This document shows positions 34,401-47,752 of a stretch of DNA of 64,000 nucleotides, piece by piece. The notes beneath the pieces were generated by a model, which made no database searches, was not told the DNA's origin, and worked only from the letters and a program-made list of their open reading frames with translations. Each line of letters opens with the position of its first letter. Position 1 is the stretch's first letter. This stretch comes from Solea solea (taxonomy: Eukaryota; Chordata; Actinopteri; Pleuronectiformes; Soleidae), in contig NC_081153.1 in the NCBI RefSeq assembly GCF_958295425.1, positions 10,126,419 to 10,190,418 of the forward strand. Direction: 5' to 3'. A program made the position numbers and the translations under genes.

Positions 34401-35632
34401 TGTGTGTGAGTGAGTGTGTGTGTGTGTGTGTAACTGAGAGGTTTGTACTTCCACTCACACAACTAGACTTTGGCGGCTCTCTTCTTTCTGAATTTGTGAC
34501 CTACCGCCTTTTACAGAATGAAAACAACAAAGGCAAACAAAGTGACGTAGAAACTTCTTTCATGGCTGTTTCATCAGGGCATCGTGTTCATTTTCTGGCT
34601 GAGGTGGAAACAATTCTCTACAAAATCCCCCTTGTAGGTTTGGGTCCTCATTTGACCACTAGGTGGTGCTATAGTCTCACAGTGAAATAGGGGCCGCGTC
34701 AGCAAACAGTCCTGAAAAGGCTCCAAAATATATTCCCGTAAAAATACCCAACAACCCCACCCTGAAACTTCAGAAAGACTACTTAAAGAGAAAACAGCTA
34801 TTTATTTCTCCTCCGTTTGCTTCTGCCTGTGAGGCTCTCGAGCTGTGAAGGCTGTGACGCTATACTGCAAAAGCTCGTTTTGGCAAACATGAGTGTGCAC
34901 ACTATGTACAAATAGCACTTGCACATTCAAACAGCCTCACTGCTGAATGCTAAGGACGGTCAGGGGATACATGGGATGTGAGGACCGATGACGGAGATAC
35001 ATGATTTTAAAATCCTTTGAATGAGGGTGGGGGGAGCCTTTGCGTGGTAAACTCACTACGTTTGTGGGATGTTCTTTGGGGGTTATGAACCATCCGACTC
35101 TCACGGCCATTCATCCATACATGTGCGATGAGTGGGGAGTCATCTTGTTGTGACAGAAACTCCGAAAAACATAACATGGAGCTGATTCTAATTCATCAGT
35201 GATCCATAGATCTGTGGAGGATCTGTGCCTGTTGAGCCCTTTAGTTTCAGTGATGGAAAAGTGTAAGGTGAACACGCACAGGCATGCTACTACTGTGTGA
35301 ATCTCTACTGCCAAGTGCTATAAAAGATGGACTGTTTGTGGCCAACTTCAACAAAAGAAGAAAGAAATTCTCAGTTACAAAGGTCTGCTACCAACCCATT
35401 CAGGTCTAGGCCTCTGTGTCAGTAATATCCAAATTTCACACATACTAAAATGGCGGTCATTGCTTGTTTAGTGAGCAACATGATGGCATTTTGCCAGTTT
35501 GCTGTTCTCGTATGTGAAGTAATGGAAATGCTGAGGGCGTGGCTAGCAGAATAACAGCAAGGACCCGCGGTGGATCTTAAAACGGGTGAAGGTGAGCAGA
35601 GAAGAGGAGAAGGAGACACCGCACTCTTGTGC
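28424..35632 (-). other. Interval between convergent genes; probable dlgap3 3' UTR in part
   Basis: No coding sequence is supported on either strand. The sequence is AT-rich and largely free of recognisable transposons. Minus-strand AATAAA signals occur at 34801-34806, 31497-31502 and 31102-31107 (seen as TTTATT on the plus strand), so the dlgap3 transcript could carry a long 3' UTR of 0.8-4.5 kb. Mammalian DLGAP3 mRNA is known to be sent to dendrites, so a long UTR would be plausible. Its true end cannot be read from sequence. GT microsatellites lie at 30816-30842 and about 34387-34430. Confidence 0.35.
30816..30842. repeat. (TG)n microsatellite
   Basis: Uninterrupted TG run, 27 bases. Confidence 0.9.
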
Positions 35633-38600
35633 TCAGAGTCGAGTCTGGGCTTCGGGGATGTAGATCTCAATGCTGTCCGCGCTCTCCGTAGCTGAGTTCT
35701 GCCTGAAGGAAGCCGTTCTCTTGGTTTGCAGCAGCCTCCTCCTCGCTTCTGTCCTCTGACGCTCCACGAGGTCCAAGGACTTCTCTCTGATGGGTAAAGT
35801 GTGTCCACCCACACGGGGAACCACCAGGCCCCCTGACCCACCACCAGTGCCCACATCCCCTGTGCTATCGGCCCGGAGACTGCCAGTCACCCCACCTGCT
35901 GGCTTCTTTGGTAATGGAGGAGGAAGCTTCTTGTCCTCCTGGCCCCGTCAATGATGAGACATGGATTAAACAGACAGTGGATTTTGTAAAGAGGTACAAA
36001 AGAAATCCCATGCAAAAAAAGGGAGGAAACAAAAAAAAAACAGACAAAGGAGAGAGGGCATTAAAATGGAAAGATAAACCGAAAAACAAAACAGAACAAA
36101 AAATAAATAAATGGTGAAAAAGTACCTCAGCATGCATTTGCATCAGGTAACATGAATTGAAATGAAATGGGAAAGGGAAAAAACAACGACAACAATAATA
36201 TAAAACAAACAAGAAGAAGGGAGAGACAATTGTTAGTTTGTTATCAAGAATAATGTAGCTGATCAGTAAGTAGTGTAACCTTTGTAGATAGCAATGTAAC
36301 ACACATGTACTGTCTGCAAAAATGAGATTAGAATTATTTCTAGCACTGTGAGACTCCACTGTCTCATGGGAATTTCAGCTCAGTTCCTCTTGTTGTTCTG
36401 TATTTTCACAGCCTGCAAAGGCTTGGAGGGTACGACCATCTGCGCTACTCTTCTGCACATTGCCATTTTAGCTCTGGGGGTTTGTTGAAAGGAAACCAAG
36501 GCTGGTTGGATCCCCAGGCCTCTCACCTTCTTTTCACTTGGGAGTCTCCAACCAGAGTCCTTGAGCCTCTGGAGGTCCTGAAACTTGACCCTGACGTCCT
36601 CTATGTTGAGCTGGAGCAGGTCCCAGAATCCCGCCAGGTCCTGAGAGGTGGGCTGAGGGTAGGCCGATGGGTCCTGAACAGGCAGGGAGACAGGATATGA
36701 TATTTGTGGAAGAGGAAATGCTGCACAGGACCATTTTTCCCTTTATGTGCAGTCACACATACTCACCACACTTTGTTGGCAGAGGCGGAAGAACTGCTGG
36801 ACTTTCTGAGACATGAGCATCTGGGCACTGCCAACTGCATTTCGGATTAGCTCAAGAACTAAAGAGGAAACAAAACATAAATTGTTTCAGAAAAACCATG
36901 AATCCTTTGACTTTCTTTTCATCTTTTCAATCCCCCTCGACTCACTTTCTTCTGGCAGTTCCTTCTCCTCAGCCTCTCTCTCCATGTTCTGGCACCAGCC
37001 CTCCATCCTCTCCACCTCTGTCTGCAGGAGTCGTAAGAAGAACTCTCCATCTCTCATGCAAGGCGAGGCTCTGCCTGAGTCGGGGAGGCTGCGGGGGCCT
37101 TCCAGGGACGGCGTACCTGCCCAGGCTCGCTCAGATGTGATGGGCAGAGGGGAGTGGGAACGTGGGGGCAAGTGTGGGTGTGGGTGCGGGTGTGGGTGTT
37201 GGTGCGGCCGTGGATCTGCTGGGCAGACCTCACTGGTGTAGCCAGCCTGGATGTAGTCCTGCGAGATCAGAGGAGAAAACAGTTTTTGACATGAATTATA
37301 CGGTTCATCAATAATGTGTTCTGATTCAGCAAAGACATTCCACCGTACACCATCTGTTCAGTGTCACTCCCACTCCCGATCATACTGGATTACTGCGCCA
37401 AACCATTTCACAGTTAGTCATGGAAGAGTACGGCTTTTTTCCACACTCGTACATGTTCACTCATACTAATATGTTAATACAAGTTCAACTGAACTGACTC
37501 ACACTAACGACTAATGCCATTGGGAGTTAAATTACTTATGAATTATGACTAATACCGGGACATGATAGAAGCTGATACACAAAATAATAAGACAATAGCA
37601 ACACAAACATGGCAAGATTCAGGCCAATACATTTGTTGGAGACAAATTTTGCTTCAGTAGTTTAATATTTTAATTTATTGGATGGTAGGTCATGCGCAAC
37701 ACACATCTGTTTGTAGGTAAGTGTGAGAAAATGATCCAAGTTCTTGCTTGATTTATAGCCTCAGTAAATGTTAATGTTCTCAATAGTCCCCAAAGATGAG
37801 GCCATCACTGTCCAGTCATACGTTTAAATCAAATCATCATTAATTAACATGTCAAAGCGTATTTATTAAGTCCTGCCGTAAAGGGTAAGCCTGTGCATCC
37901 ACCTTATTGTTTTCCTTGTGATTACTTTATCTTGGATAAAGAGATTATACATTTTTTTTTATTATTATTATTATTCAGGAATGGCAATTTCCTGGAGATC
38001 AATAAGGGTAGCTAGCACGAGCACGTTTACTCCCATGACCGTGACGCTACCTCTAATCTAATAGACGGCACTGTTTTATTAGTTCCCGGGTTACAAAAGT
38101 TTCAACGGATCCATTTCACTGGGAATTCATTACTGAAAACGATGGCGGATATCTTGTTACAACACTGTTATTGTGCGGTTTCATCTTCATTAGCTGATAT
38201 TTCTCTGCGGTGGCACTGTTTTGCTGGTATGACAAACGCACATTATGAACAAACTGAGGGGAAAAAAAAATATTGCTCTGTTTAATGGATATTCATAATG
38301 TCATATTAGGAGGATTGGTACATATTTTTTTAATGATTATGTATTCTCATAATTATTAAATATAATTATTAATAACTGAAAGAAGGCAGGTTGATTATGT
38401 GTCATTACACTGTTCAGATTTAAGGAAACAAGTGTACAAATAACTTTGTCCATTTGACCCTTAAAATTATATATTTTTTTGTCCATTTCGAGGGAAAACT
38501 GTTGACAATGCAGGTTCCATGATATTTAAAAAAAAAAAAAAACTACCCGTACCTCTCTGTGCGCCCACTGTCCCTGTGTGTGCACTGTACGGTGGCACTC

Positions 38601-39701
38601 GGTGTACTGGCTGGCAGACTCGGGCTCTGACGAGTGCCTTTGGAAGGAACAGCCAAACTGAAGACTCTTGTCCTGTGTTGGCACGGCGATGCTGAGCCCT
38701 GGGAAGCCCTCAGGGTCCAGGTCGGCTTGCACGCTTGCCGTCACGCTGTTGGAGCGCTTGAAACGAGCCCGCCTGCAACACAGACAGAGGCCCAGAGCCA
38801 TCCAGTCACGGGGAGTATCGCATGCAAAAGTGTTTTCTCAGATGTTTCGCCTTCTTCTATAAATCGCACATTTCTGTTTGAGCCGTGATGGTGATGCCGT
38901 CACTGCAGACACCGCCCCATTCCCAAACCAAAAATCACTTAACTGCTGGATTTATATTGGTTTTTGACAAATGGGAAAGTGTTTAACTGGCAATCGTCCC
39001 CAGGTCAAGCACATGGGGGTTTTATCAGCTTCAGCTCTGATCAGTATAAATGGGCACACAAGACCTGTGTTAACACGCTATGTGTAAACATGACATGATG
39101 TAAGGCTACTGCATGGTGTTTTTAGAGAAGCGGGAGGGGCTTTCGAGTTAGTTGGCATGGTTACTATGGGTAACTTTGGGTTAGCGGAAGGAGGTAGCGC
39201 GTCGTCGTGCGGCAATGTCTACAACCACCCAACACTGTATTTTTCCCCTCTAGTTTTGTTGAATAGTCAACCTCACTTTTGACACCATGTGACACCATGG
39301 TACAAAGAACTGTCACAGTGTCACATTGTGACGTGGTGCCCTGCACGTACACCCCGTCACGATTCACACACTCGCCAATTTCAATCCGCTTTTCACTTGT
39401 TTTTTCTTCTTCTCATAACTCCTGCTAAATCCTTTGGCATATGACGCAACAGTGTGAGTGCAAATGTCATGTCAGTGGACTCAGTGGTGAGTGTTTACAA
39501 GGTTATATCCCACCTCCTCTCATCCTTCTTTGCTTTCCGATGAGGTGTAAGGTGTGACTCAAATTTCCTTCCTCCTTTCTCTCTCTCTCGCCGTCCCACT
39601 GTCATCTTTGATGATTGCAGGAGGCAGGGGACATTGTTAACAGGTGCATGCTCGCACACTGCTTGACGTTTCAGATTGTGTGGAGCTGCGAGTGCTTGCA
39701 T

Positions 39702-39745
<44 letters not shown>

Positions 39746-42700
39746 TGTGTGCGTGCGCCTGACCCGTAAACGGCACTGGATATAATTAGGAGAAGGGCTG
39801 CATCATGTGTGAAAGTCATGTCAAGTGTATGATTTGCTGTAGTCATGGTTACAGTCCCTAATAACGAAAAAACAAGACATTCTTGGAACAGTGTTACTGA
39901 ATTCAAGCTGTGATGTCTGATGAAATGTTAAATGAAATAATAGGATCGCAGGAAGAAATCAACCATAGGTGGCTGCGCTGTGGGGGACGGCGGCTTTTAA
40001 AAATCATATGTGGAGATTATTTACATAAATCAACGCATTTTAGAGGCAAAGTCAAATTAGTAAAATGAACAGAAACATCTTAGTTTGTGTCCATAATTAC
40101 AGAAAATCAAATGCCAGGCAAAATAAACACACTTCAAGTTGGGAGAAAGATTTAAAAATACTCTTTCCCCACTTAACTTTTAGTTGTACTTCCTTTCCTA
40201 CCTTTTATCTTCCTCCACTTGGACCCCTATGGAGTGGACCTGTGTAAGAGCTTTGCTTTCTCCTTCTGAATCTGACAGGGTTCCTGAGCTGTCCACCTGT
40301 GACAAACAACACATGAGGTCATTAAAAAGTCATTAAAAATTAGATAGGTATTGTGTGTTGCAAAACAGTTTGGCTCATGTAAGAACACTACTCAACAATA
40401 GTATTGTTGTTTGAAGGTATTTGAGTGCAGAAATGTTACAAATTCTACCTTTAGACTGTTGAACGAACATAACGTGCATCTTTGGGTCAGGTAAACTGCA
40501 GTCATCATTTCTCACCTGCACAGCTATAGATGGACTCCACTTTCTCACACCGCGACCATCGTCCTGCCCAACAGCTTTGCTCAGAACTAAGCTGTTCTGA
40601 GGCAGAGAGGCGGATTTGCCCAGGCTGCCTCCAATCCTGCTTTCCCGCTCCCTGACCGGCCTGGGTGGACCCTCCAGAAGACTGTCAGCTGAGCTGCTGT
40701 GTTTGGCTCTCACTCCAACTCCTGGGCCCCCTCCGTAGGGAACCAGCTCCCGTGAACCCCTGACACCATCTAAGCTCTCCGCCGAGTTACTGTGCTGCCT
40801 GGAACGCGCAGGGCCCGTGGCGGTGTAGTAGCCCCCCCTGGAGGAGCGACCTGGCGGTCCGTCGGAGATGCCCATGTCCACAGAGTTGCTGTGCTGCTTT
40901 GGGCGACCAGAGCTTGAGACCAACTGTCCACTGCTCTGGAAGTAGGCATCCTGCGTGGACTCAGTGCTGCTCTGGGCCCGCACTGAGAGTGAAGACTTGG
41001 ACATGCGAGGTGGAAGTGGAGGAGGAGCACCTTTGCGATAAGGAAAGACTGAAGTGTAGGGAGAGTGGGAGAAAGAAAGACCAGAGGCATAGTGTGCTGT
41101 TAAAAAGCAAAATGTTTACTATGAAAACAGGGAGAAGGGGGGATGGACAAGAGGGACAGACTGGGAAGACAAGGTGAAAGGGAGGAAAGTATTATGTGTA
41201 GAAAGAGAAAGAGAGGGAAACAACAACATCACTAGGAAATCATGTCAGTGGGACCAAAAAGATTTGTAAATGCAGCTCATGATTTATTTTTATCCTAAGT
41301 TAATATATGGTGTGAATTTCAGTGAGGCGCAGAGAGCAAAGTGGTGGAGAAGACAGACATGACAGAGACGACAGGAGAGAGCTAACTTAACTCTGCTTCT
41401 GAGGAACATAAAGCAATTTCATGAGAAATATTAAAAAAGACGAGAACTGATTCTGTCTCTTCCCCCTCATGGCACACACAGAGTAACACCCAAGAAACAG
41501 TCTTTTTCGGTATGTGTGTGTGTGTGTGTATGCATGTAAATTATATAAATGTCAGCGCATGTGAGTTTTGATTCGTGTGTATGTGTGTTTATTGCAAGTA
41601 CAGTATATGTAGCACTTTAATAAATCTCTGGGGGAATTTTGCTAAGCTTGGAAATTTGAGTCCTGCGAGGCCCTAAGTGGCTCTGCGGTATTGTACGAAC
41701 AGATGTAAGCAAACACACACACACACAACATACAGAGGGAGAGAGAGAGAATAAACAGTGAACGGGAGGGACAAACTAAAGATGTAATGATGCCAAGACA
41801 GAAAGACAGGAAGACAGAAAGACAGAAGCAGCAGCTGGGGACGCTGAGCTATCATCATGATCACAAATGTTCCTGTCGCTATTACTGAGGCGCAGGAACG
41901 TGCCATCACACAGTGGAGGGTAACGGATGAGATGAGATACAGAGACAAGAGGTGACAGAAAACAAACTGCATGCACAGCAACACGGACCCAAAACTATGC
42001 TTACAGCATGCAAACATATACATACAGTCAGCACAAGTGCCGCAGAGAGGGACAAGGGGGAGATGAAGATACAGAGATAAAAGGAACAGAGAAGGAAAAG
42101 AGGTAGGAATGTAAAAAAAAGAAAGAAAAAGGATTCACATGATGCAGCTATGCAGAGCCTTGGTTCTGTCAAGGCAAGCAGGCACAGGCTGTCAAAGTGC
42201 CTTCTCTCACTGGCTATCTTACTGTGTCTCTCACCAAAGAAACCAGACACACGTGTCTCTAAGACTCACGCACACCCGACCAACTTTTACAGACTGCAAC
42301 ACACACACACACATGCATGCTCACCAGCCCCGCCCTTCATGCTTCCCTGGGGGCCTGACATGGAGAAGACAGAAAGGCAGTCATCGTCCTGGGAACAGCC
42401 GGCCTGGATGGCACGGACGTAGCTGTGGCTGCGAGTGCGGAACACACCCGGAAGATCCAGTGCCTCCACGGCCTGAGACTCCACCTCCCCGAACATGGTC
42501 TCACACACGGCCTCAAACTGACGGTTCAAAGTGTCTCCCAGCTGCAGCAGACAGATGAAGACTCAAGTTACAGACCCCGGTACTTGGTGGAAATATGAAC
42601 ATTTATCGCTATAAACGACTGGTTACCTGCGAGCTGGTCAGCGAGCGCGTGTAACTCCGGGAGCGGGTGTGGGTTTTCGGCGTGGTTCGGCTGTTGGGGT

Positions 42701-42797
42701 AGGAATCAGTGCATTGTTTACACGAGTACCTGCATCAGACATATGACACACGTCTTATGTCGTCTATTATGATTAGAATCTAATCATAATGTGAAAT

Positions 42798-42843
<46 letters not shown>

Positions 42844-44728
42844 CTAAATGCTATTATGCAATTATTTTACTGCTCCTGCACACTTGAATTCAAATTGCAC
42901 CGTATGTGGCGCCTGAACTAACATGAGTTAAGGAGAAGAGTCAGGAGAAGGTGCCATTATCTCTCATTATGCTGAAAGGTTATTATGGAATCACTGGTCA
43001 ATAACTCCAAATACATCCTGCCATACATTTTACCTTTGATCCATGCTGATAGATCGTCTAAACGCCTCCCTCTGAGCAATCAGGGTGGACTTGGGCGAAG
43101 CTTTGGGGCTGGTGTCTGAGTCGACACTGTCATCATCGCCCATGGCCTTGATGTAGCTGCCGCTCCGCATGCGACGACAAGGGATCTCCCCTCCGGTATC
43201 GGCTCCTCCGCCACTGCCATATCCACCTGCCCAGTCATCTGAAGGGACCTGAGGCACATTTGCATAAAGATTTTTCATCTAAAAATGACGGCAGAGGTTT
43301 GATCTGAAAATACAACATCGAGTGGGTACAAGAGTACAACCATGTGGAGCAGACACATGGTTGTCAGGTTAATACGAATCTCCGTAAATGGATTAAACAC
43401 AGAGCGGACATGAGTTAAAAAGTACGTTTGCATTCTTCATCTACATTGACTGTTGCAGGGAAGAGCAATTCATCGCCATGTGAATTAATAAGAGTTGAGA
43501 TATTGAGGATTGCTGTCACTGCACAGTTGGCAGTTTCTTCCCAATATCTGCTTTCTTTTTTTTTTCTTTTTTGACAACTTCTCGAAAAAGAAATATATTT
43601 CGTCACTGAAAAATATTTCACACCTCAAACAGAAGGACAGTCATGATTCAGACGACCAGTCCTGGCACACAGTGCCGTGTTGTAAAAAGTAACACAACAA
43701 CAGAAATGGCTCCAGCATGCTCGTGCACACAATGGGACCACACACACACACACACATACAGTGCACAACACACTCTCTCACGCATACATGCACGTGGGTG
43801 ACGATGTTAGGGACAGAAAGAAAGGGACAAAAGGGACTTACAGGGAGAGCGAAACTCTGACAGCTGGAGAAACACTGACACAGAGAAAGAAGAGCATCAT
43901 AAGCCAAAAGCAGACGGACGGAGCAAAAAAAGACAGAGAGGCATGGGGGGGTGGGGGGTGGGCGGGGCAGACCGATGTACTGTACAAGGTGACAAGACGA
44001 GAGAGGCGAGAGAGTAGATTTTAGGAAAGAAGAAAGAGAGACTGATGAGATGAGAAGACTACACGCGCACACACACGCTCAAGACTCAGGAAACTAGAAA
44101 CACAACACAATTAAAGGCAGATTCCCACAGCAGCCCTCAAGTAAAACCTGCAACTTGATGCTTCCATATCCTGAGATTGTTGTTTTTTTTTTTTTTTTTA
44201 GCTTGAGATGACACCTGAGTAAATGTACTGTAGATCAAAGCTATAAAATGTGACACTGCAACATTTGTATAAAGGTAAATAACATACTATTTGGCATATG
44301 GTATACTACATTTACCAAGGCAATTGCTAATGTTTTTCCCTTTTTAAATGTAATATTTCTCCTTGCAACATACAGTAATAGTAAACCATGGATGGGAATG
44401 AAGAGGGTCAATGTCTCTATTTTTTTTGATAAAATGGTGAAAGAAAAATTGACATGGGAGTGGAAATGGAACTTATCAATAATACCGACACTATGTTTTT
44501 GGCAAATACTAAAATACTAATGGGAGCTGTAGATCTTAAAAGGCTACACACAAACACATCATGTTGTTTTGGACATGCATTTCAATGCCATGTGTCAACA
44601 CTTGTGTTTGTATGGGACAAATATTAATGGTGACTGTAGTGGTGGCTTATACTAAAGTAATTGTTCACAAAAAACAACAAATCTTTCTTGACTGTTTTTG
44701 CAAATACTGTGAGGTGTACAGCCTCTCA

Positions 44729-44769
<41 letters not shown>

Positions 44770-47752
44770 CCAAGCCCCCAGGGTTCGGCATCCAGCTGAG
44801 TGTGTGTTTTTGAGGTCATCACTTAAAAAGATGATTCAGCCTAATCTCCTGATCCCCGTAGCCTTCCACTATCTCTCTCATTTTCTCATCCTGCTCTTCC
44901 ACTCCTCCTCTCACTTCGCCCCTTGGCTATCATCACCTCCTTTATCTCATTTCTATCCCTGAGCTTGCTTTGCTATTTCTGCATCCCTCCATCGTACTCT
45001 TCACCCACCCACCCCTGTCTCTCATTTTCTCTCTCTTCTCCGTTTCACTTTCACTCCATATTCTTGTTTTTCTCGTTTCTTATCTATCAGACGCAGACTG
45101 AAGGGGAGGCGAGAGGCTTAGAGAGTAGAGAGCACCAGGTTCTGATGCCGCACATTGTGATTGTCTTTGACACCATGAGAGAAAACCTTAGACATGTCCA
45201 CTTGTCTTTGACCACAGTAATTCAGACTTCAGTTGTTTTTCACTTTTTCTTGCCTTAGTAGCTGAGTAGTGGCCTGGTGTGAACTTTTCAGGATGATCTT
45301 GTATAAACAAATCAGTGTTTCATGAAAAACAACAACAAACTACCTCAGTATGTCTTTGTAGAATGTAACTTCTTACTTCCTCTATCAAGCTTGTCAGGGT
45401 TTGTTTAAAATACTTTATTGTCATGACTAAGTGTCTGGTGTGGACAAACTCCCATAGTGAGGATTGTTAGAATCCAAAGATTTTGACATAGCAACTGTTT
45501 GGCATTCTGTTGTGGTCAGAAACAAAGCCATACAGGTGCAAACTAGACCACCAAAATAAACAATTCCAAGAGCATGTTAGGCCATGTGGTCATTATATAA
45601 ATGTAGTATTGTGATCATGGTATTATCCGTATATATGTATATATATATACACAGTACACACACATATATATATATCCAGTATACTTGGTATATCAAGTCT
45701 TTATCTGTACCAATCTGCCGAAATTCTGCTTCACAACTACACCCTGTGCTCCGGGTTTCCTGAGGTTTGGTTCGAGCGGAGTACACCTGAACAGCTCTAT
45801 ATCTGCAGCTCCAGGAAGCTGCCAGCTCTGATGGCAAACATCAGTCTGTCTGACTTCAGTGCAACTGAGCACAGGTACAAAATGCACACCACACATTCTC
45901 ACCCATCCTCACAACAGTGAGCTTGACACCTGAAGATATCAGAGAAGCTGGGGAAGCCGGGGAACTTCATTTAATGTCCTGACGTAGGAATGCTATGGTT
46001 GCCTAAGGCACAGAGGCAAATTGTGTGTGTGTGTGGGGGGGGGGGGGGGGGGGGGGTTGTCGTTTGAAAACACTAATAGGCACAGCCCTGCTCTCACTGT
46101 GTCTTCTATCAGCAGACCTCAGCTGCATCTAAAGGATGAGCGTTGGAAAAAAACATCAGGGACTTCTGTGGCTACCTGCTGTTTCCGTAGAAACACAGCA
46201 TCGCAAGGCAGAGCTACCTCAGCACAGCTGGAAGTTTCTGAGTGCTTGTTTGTGTGTGTGTGTGTGTGCTCCCTCAGCTCAGCTGCCTCTGTATGTACAG
46301 TGTAACAGATATTAGCTTTTCATTTGAGGGAAAGTGAAAGGGTAGAAGGAAGATGACTTACATTCAGAGACATATTGCAGTATAGAGACATCAGATCTGT
46401 GTGTGTGTGTGTGGGTGAGAGTCATTATAGTTTGACTCAGAGCAAAAACACCAAAATGGTGCGTGGTGTCGCTCAGGTGGCTATTTAATCCTCTGAATCT
46501 AGGGCTGCTTTTTTTTTGCTGATTTTCTGACTTATTTTAGAGATGTACTGATTGACAGTACAAAGGTTTCTTCACACAACAAATGTTTTTGGTTCTCACA
46601 TCAACACCCATATTGGTCATCATGCAGGCATACCTGCAGGTAGTGGAAACTCCTCTCCTTCAGCTTGCTCTCCATGGGTACAAGGGCTTTGTTGTAGGCT
46701 CCTCCCCTGGCGGAAGGGTACACCTCCCTTGCTTGACTCACTGTCATGGCTGACCATGTGCTCCTCTTCAGAGAGTGCCCATGGTGCCCATGGTGTCCCC
46801 CTCCTTCAGTCCCGGCCAAAGCCATTGTGGTGCACGCCACGCACTCCCCTGGCCCCGGTCCACCACCGCCGCGCTCCTTGGGCTTCTTCATGGTAAGCTC
46901 CTGGATGGCGGCATCGAGGCTCTCGTGTCCACTGGGATACCCTCGTCTGCCTCCGCTAACCAGGAAGCTGCTATCGCTGTCCAGGTTATCGTCAGAGCTC
47001 CACCAGCCCGCTGTCCTGCTGCGGTGGCGTCTGCCCGACTCGTGTCTTGAGTCTCCACTCTTGCTACGCTCTCGAGACTTGCTCCTCCTGGTAGAGCGAG
47101 ACTGGTGGCCCGAGTAGTGGCCTCCACCATCTTCCCCTCCACTCCTGTGGCCTCCTCCTCCTCCTCCTCCTCCTCCTCCTCCTCCTCCTCTCTCACCACG
47201 ATAGTCTCTCTCACCACTTCCTCTTGTGCCATTGTATTCCCGTTTGGATGGTGCTTCCAGGGAATGGGACTTGGCAAAGAGACGCTGCACGGAGTTGACC
47301 AGGTGACGGATGCGGGAGGGGCTTTCACTGCGTGGCTCAGCGCCCCCACTAGCGGTGCGCTGGTACTGCAGGGTATGGAAGCCATCAGGATGAAAGGGCA
47401 CCTGCTTCTCAAACTGGTCTATCAGGTTTGGGGGAATGCGATGCATCTTGCCTCCATGGCCTGAAGACAAGCATTCTTCACAAGAGTCAAATGACTGCAG
47501 AGGTGGGTGCTGGGAACGGGGGAATGTGCCGCCTCCAGAGTGACCGTGGGAGTGAGAGTGGGAGTGGGAGTGGGAATGATGCCTTTCCAGTGCCAGGGCC
47601 TCAGCTGGACCTCCTGGAGGGTAATAGTGGCCATCACTGTGGCCCTGGTAGTACTCTCTGCCCGGGCCATCGCAGTCCTCAGGTGCGCAATGGCAGGGGC
47701 CACCACCAGAGGAATGCTGAGACATGCTACGGCTGACATGGTACCCTTTCAT
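35633..47752 (-). CDS. dlgap3: Disks large-associated protein 3 (SAPAP3/GKAP family scaffold), eleven coding exons
   Basis: Postsynaptic-density scaffold linking PSD-95 family proteins to Shank. Coding exons, 5' to 3': 47752-46634, 43248-43034, 42729-42627, 42541-42325, 41096-40516, 40296-40202, 38772-38553, 37258-36946, 36858-36767, 36673-36527 and 35938-35633. All are GT-AG and phases join to 1135 residues (human DLGAP3 is about 979). The start is MKGYH, like MRGYH in human. Visible parts: SPSRIRHLVNSVQRLFAKSH, GWWSSDDNLDSDS, GKAP repeats (RMRSGSYIKAMG near 400; RTRSHSYVRAIQ near 515) that bind guanylate-kinase domains, LC8-type SIGVQVE, the GKAP homology domain about 905-1035, and the C-terminal PDZ ligand EAQTRL. 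RRARFKRSNSVTASVQADL and HTQGQWAHRE identify the DLGAP3 member. Low-complexity tracts: His-Ser near 59-70, about 14 Gly near 188, His-Pro near 869-879. Confidence 0.94.
37259..38552 (-). other. dlgap3 intron 7
   Basis: AT-rich intron between coding exons 7 and 8. Nothing else is recognised in it. Confidence 0.8.
38773..40201 (-). other. dlgap3 intron 6 with a GT microsatellite
   Basis: Contains a long GT/GC dinucleotide tract at 39705-39758. No gene is seen in it. Confidence 0.8.
39705..39758. repeat. (GT)n/(GC)n microsatellite
   Basis: GT run with GCGC interruptions; alternating purine-pyrimidine, so a potential Z-DNA former. Confidence 0.9.
41097..42324 (-). other. dlgap3 intron 4
   Basis: Purine-rich on the plus strand (GAGA, GACAGAAAGACAG). 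No gene or mobile element is recognised. Confidence 0.75.
42803..42842. repeat. (TG)n microsatellite in dlgap3 intron 2
   Basis: Uninterrupted TG run of 40 bases. Confidence 0.95.
44731..44766. repeat. (CA)n microsatellite
   Basis: Uninterrupted CA run of 36 bases. Confidence 0.95.
46035..46056. repeat. G22 homopolymer
   Basis: Twenty-two guanines directly after a short GT run, inside dlgap3 intron 1. It is a strong candidate for assembly length error and for G-quadruplex formation. Confidence 0.9.
47151..47190 (-). repeat. Coding trinucleotide repeat (poly-Gly) in dlgap3
   Basis: (CCT)n on the plus strand reads as GGA/GGG-type glycine codons in dlgap3 and gives about 14 glycines near residue 188. 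It is a coding microsatellite, so its length probably varies. Confidence 0.9.

Larger units (their letters stand above)
43249..46633 (-). other. dlgap3 intron 1 (between first two coding exons)
   Basis: A 3.4-kb intron with several simple repeats: CA at 44731-44766, a pyrimidine-rich stretch 44860-45090, TA/CA near 45630-45680, and GT followed by 22 guanines at 46022-46056. No coding sequence is supported. Confidence 0.8.

Noticed and set aside
35865..36359. 164-residue minus-strand frame upstream of the last dlgap3 exon
   Set aside because: It runs through the pyrimidine-rich intron and its acceptor; not part of the spliced frame.
46888..47412. 174-residue minus-strand frame with poly-Glu
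   Set aside because: Out-of-frame reading of the GC-rich dlgap3 exon and its trinucleotide repeat.
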